Shown here in pieces: positions 6,248 to 8,256 of a stretch of DNA of 8,256 nt. Within the stretch, counting starts at the first letter, position 1; every line of letters starts with the position of its first letter. Origin of the DNA: Paracoccaceae bacterium (GTDB lineage Bacteria; Pseudomonadota; Alphaproteobacteria; Rhodobacterales; Rhodobacteraceae). The stretch lies in assembly GCA_007131945.1 (NCBI GenBank), contig SLPP01000200.1:1-8256 (forward strand), read 5' to 3'. The translations under genes and the position numbers were made by a program. The notes beneath the pieces are model-generated. The model saw only the letters and a list, made by a program, of their open reading frames with translations, ran no database searches and was not told the DNA's origin.

Positions 6248-7660
6248 TCAGGGGGCCAGCGCCGGCTCGGCGCTCGCCCCGGCATCGGCGACCGGCGCCA
6301 GCGGCGCGAAGCGGGCGGTGAAATGGCGCAAGGCGCGCGGCTCGTGGGTGATGCGCAGCCCGGCGAGGATGTCCTTGCGGGGGGCGAGTTCGGCAAAGGT
6401 CTCGACGATGTAGTCGGCATGCGACTGCGTGTAGACCCGCCGCGGCATCGCCAGGCGCACCAGGTCCATCGCCGCCGGCCGCTCGCTGCCGTCGGGCTGG
6501 CGGCCGAACATCACCGTTCCGATCTCGCAGGCGCGGATGCCGCCTTCGAGATAGAGCGCGCAGGCCAGCGCCTGGCCCGGATAGGCAAGCGGCGGGATCT
6601 GCGGCAGCCAGGCGCGGGCATCGACGAAGACCGCGTGGCCGCCGGCGGGCTGGACCACCGGAACGCCCAGCGCCTCGAGCCGCTCGCAGATATAGGCGTT
6701 GGTGCGCACGCGGTAGGCGAGGTAGTCCTCGTCGACGATCTCGGCGAGGCCCTGGGCGATGGCGTCGAGGTCGCGCCCGGCCAGCCCGCCATAGGTCGGA
6801 AATCCCTCGGTCTGGATCAGCCGGGTGCGCGCGCGTTCGGCCAGATCGTCGTCGTCGAGCGCCAGCCAGCCGCCGATATTGGCGAAGGCGTCCTTCTTGG
6901 CGCTCATCGTCATCGCGTCGGCGCCGGCGAAGATGTCGCGCACGATCTCGGGCACCGGGCGGCCGGCCTGGTCGGGCTCGCGCATCCGGATGAACCAGGC
7001 ATTCTCGGCGAAGCGGCAACCGTCGATGACGAAGAGCGTGCCGTGGCGATGCGCCAGATCGCGCGCGGCGTGGATGTTCTCGAGGCTCACCGGCTGGCCG
7101 CCACCGGCGTTGTTGGTCACCGTCAGCATGACGCAGGGCACGCGCCCGGCATGCTCGCGCAGGAACGTGTCGAGCCGGTCGAGGTCGATATTGCCCTTGA
7201 ACGGGTGGCGCGAGGCCGGATCGCGACCCTCGGCGATGACCAGATCGACGGCTGTCGCGCCGGTCGCCTCGATATTGGCGCGGGTGGTGTCGAAATGCGT
7301 GTTCGACGGCACCAGCTTGCCGGGCCCACCCAGAAGGTGGAACAGGATCGCCTCGGCAGCGCGGCCCTGATGCGTCGGGATGACGTGGCGGAACGGCATC
7401 AGCGCCTTCACCGCCGTTTCGAAGCGCAGGAACGAGGGTGAACCGGCGTAGCTTTCGTCGCCCAGCATCACCGCGGCCCATTGCCGCGTGCTCATCGCCG
7501 AGGTGCCGGAATCGGTCAGCAGGTCGATGATCACATCCTCGGAGGCGAGCGCGAAGAGGTTGTGATGCGCCGCGCGCAGGAGCGCCGCGCGCTCGGCGCG
7601 GGTGGTCATCCGGATCGGTTCGACGGTCTTGATGCGGAAGGGTTCGATGATCGTCTTCAT
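6248..7660 (-). CDS. tnaA: Tryptophanase (tryptophan indole-lyase)
   Basis: A 470-residue PLP-dependent beta-eliminating lyase that cleaves L-tryptophan to indole, pyruvate and ammonia. The PLP lysine is K256 in MSAKKDA, with D213 and R216 in IDGCRFAEN contacting the cofactor. Y71 in GDESYAGS and R407 in MPRRVYTQ match the catalytic tyrosine and carboxylate-binding arginine of the family. Three positions separate tryptophanase from tyrosine phenol-lyase, and all read as tryptophanase: D124 (Thr in the lyase), I380 (Arg) and H446 (Phe). The start at 7660 follows AAAGGAG with a 4-base gap. Homology ends near residue 454; the last 16 residues form an Ala/Pro-rich tail absent from E. coli TnaA. 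It lies downstream of and co-directional with an Rrf2-type regulator, likely its controller. The long leader between them may add post-transcriptional control. Confidence 0.93.
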   Translation of the reverse strand: MKTIIEPFRIKTVEPIRMTTRAERAALLRAAHHNLFALASEDVIIDLLTDSGTSAMSTRQWAAVMLGDESYAGSPSFLRFETAVKALMPFRHVIPTHQGRAAEAILFHLLGGPGKLVPSNTHFDTTRANIEATGATAVDLVIAEGRDPASRHPFKGNIDLDRLDTFLREHAGRVPCVMLTVTNNAGGGQPVSLENIHAARDLAHRHGTLFVIDGCRFAENAWFIRMREPDQAGRPVPEIVRDIFAGADAMTMSAKKDAFANIGGWLALDDDDLAERARTRLIQTEGFPTYGGLAGRDLDAIAQGLAEIVDEDYLAYRVRTNAYICERLEALGVPVVQPAGGHAVFVDARAWLPQIPPLAYPGQALACALYLEGGIRACEIGTVMFGRQPDGSERPAAMDLVRLAMPRRVYTQSHADYIVETFAELAPRKDILAGLRITHEPRALRHFTARFAPLAPVADAGASAEPALAP

Positions 7661-7678
7661 GGGGCTCCTTTCCGCCCC
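7661..7678 (-). promoter_or_regulatory. Hairpin enclosing the tryptophanase ribosome binding site
   Basis: On the minus strand GGGGC (7678-7674) can pair with GCCCC (7665-7661), placing GGAAAGGA in the loop and ending directly at the ATG. The Shine-Dalgarno is thus displayed in, or occluded by, a 5-bp GC-only stem. Upstream CCCC (7684-7681) could compete for the same G run. This is a plausible translational control element, but chance pairing in such GC-rich DNA is not excluded. Confidence 0.3.
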
Positions 7679-7702
7679 GCGGGGCCGATGCGCCGCGGTT
7701 GC

Positions 7703-7796
7703 CGGCCTTCCGGCCGACCGCGCCCAGCGCCCATTGACGCCGCCCGGAAGGCGGCGCCGGTTGCATGCCGGGCCCGGATCGCGGCGCCGCCCGGCA
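7703..7796 (-). other. Hairpin cluster between the Rrf2 gene and tnaA
   Basis: In minus-strand order after the Rrf2 stop there are three perfect stems. The first is 7796-7789 with 7773-7766 (8 bp, 15-base loop). The second is 7756-7750 with 7744-7738 (7 bp, 5-base loop). The third is 7716-7712 with 7707-7703 (5 bp, GGAA loop). None is followed by a T-tract. They could end or attenuate the upstream transcript, or fold as the tryptophanase leader. I found no convincing promoter here, so the two genes may be cotranscribed. Confidence 0.35.
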
Positions 7797-7806
7797 GACG
7801 CCGTCT

Positions 7807-8256
7807 TCAGCCGGCCGAGCGGCGCGGCGGCTCGCCCGGCGCCGGCAGGGCCTCGGGCAGGGCGCCGTCGGCGGCGGGCATAGCGTCGCCGGCGCCGGTC
7901 TCGGCGGCCATCAGCTTGATCATCGTCGCCAGCGTGATCGTGCCCAGCGTGGCGCGGGTAATGTCGTCGATCTCGGCCATGATCGCGGCCAGGACGCGGC
8001 CCGCAGGCGTCGGGCCGAAAGGCTCGGGGCCGGTGCTGCCCATCTCCTCGACCTGCATCACCACGTCGAGGAGCGTCACCCGGCGCGGGTTGCAGGCCAG
8101 CCGGTATCCGCCCCCCACCCCGCGCACCGACTGCGCGTAGCCCGCCCGCACCAGCGTCTTCATCACCTTCGCCAGGTGGTGCGGCGAGACGTCGTAGATC
8201 TCGCCGATCTCGGCGACCGAGCGCTGCCGGTCGGGGGTGCGGGCCAGCTCCACCAG
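7807..8256 (-). CDS. Rrf2-family transcriptional regulator, N-terminus cut by the right edge
   Basis: The visible 149 residues hold most of a winged helix-turn-helix of the Rrf2 type: the SVAEIGEIYDVSPHHLAKVM recognition region, then VRGVGGGYRLA forming the wing and the TLLDVV segment that starts the dimerisation helix. Family members usually begin about ten residues earlier (MRLTxxTDYA-like), so the true start lies beyond the window. IscR, NsrR and RirA carry three cysteines after the wing to bind an iron-sulfur cluster. Here that region (about residues 70-100 of the visible part) has none, and the only cysteine is in LACNP. The regulator is therefore probably cluster-free or senses something else. 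The C-terminal 30 residues are Ala/Pro-rich. It precedes tnaA on the same strand by 146 bases, which suggests it controls that gene or its own operon. Confidence 0.88.
   Translation of the reverse strand: MVELARTPDRQRSVAEIGEIYDVSPHHLAKVMKTLVRAGYAQSVRGVGGGYRLACNPRRVTLLDVVMQVEEMGSTGPEPFGPTPAGRVLAAIMAEIDDITRATLGTITLATMIKLMAAETGAGDAMPAADGALPEALPAPGEPPRRSAG

Noticed and set aside
6248..7660. Tyrosine phenol-lyase as an alternative identity
   Set aside because: The three residues that mark tyrosine phenol-lyase (Thr124, Arg381, Phe448) are replaced by Asp, Ile and His, the tryptophanase residues.
6144..7766. A 540-codon minus-strand frame beginning upstream of tnaA, with a Trp at codon 12 as in E. 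coli TnaC
   Set aside because: It is the +1 shadow of tryptophanase with no early stop, so it cannot act as a short leader peptide, and the other TnaC key residues are absent.

Overview
The window is very GC-rich, roughly 70% by eye, with strong G/C preference at third codon positions and tightly packed genes. Gene content and codon style suggest an alphaproteobacterium, most likely in or near the Rhodobacterales. That placement is inference from family resemblance; the window holds no rRNA or tRNA. I see no insertion sequence, CRISPR array, tRNA or phage gene.

Layout. A 5' portion of a class I SAM-dependent methyltransferase runs leftward off the left edge (280 to 1). About 395 bases without a convincing gene follow (281-675), including a perfect 10-bp hairpin just upstream of the methyltransferase ribosome binding site. 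A rightward operon then runs from 676 to 5670: a beta-keto acid cleavage enzyme (BKACE, DUF849), an acyl-CoA carboxylase carboxyltransferase subunit, a biotin carboxylase/biotin-carrier subunit and a glutathione S-transferase-like protein. Each of its three junctions is a 4-base ATGA stop/start overlap. After 67 bases comes a small antibiotic-biosynthesis-monooxygenase fold protein (5738-6052) that keeps the Asn/Trp/His triad of IsdG-type haem-degrading enzymes. A convergent intergenic region (6053-6247) holds a TGATG-coupled small ORF, a 16-bp perfect palindrome and an inverted repeat. On the minus strand, an Rrf2-family regulator cut by the right edge (8256 to 7807) is followed by a tryptophanase (7660 to 6248), with a hairpin-rich leader of 146 bases between them.

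How the genes may work together. The carboxylase subunits form a complete alpha/beta pair of the methylcrotonyl-CoA/geranyl-CoA carboxylase family. Their translational coupling to a BKACE, an enzyme that turns a beta-keto acid plus acetyl-CoA into acetoacetate plus a new acyl-CoA, suggests a degradative route. In it the acyl-CoA made by one enzyme, or a derivative, could be handled by the other. The dehydrogenase, hydratase and lyase of the usual leucine (liu) or acyclic terpene (atu) operons are absent here, so the pathway is incomplete or unusual. The minus-strand pair looks like an independent tryptophan-to-indole unit with its own candidate regulator, whose visible part lacks the iron-sulfur cysteines found in many Rrf2 proteins.
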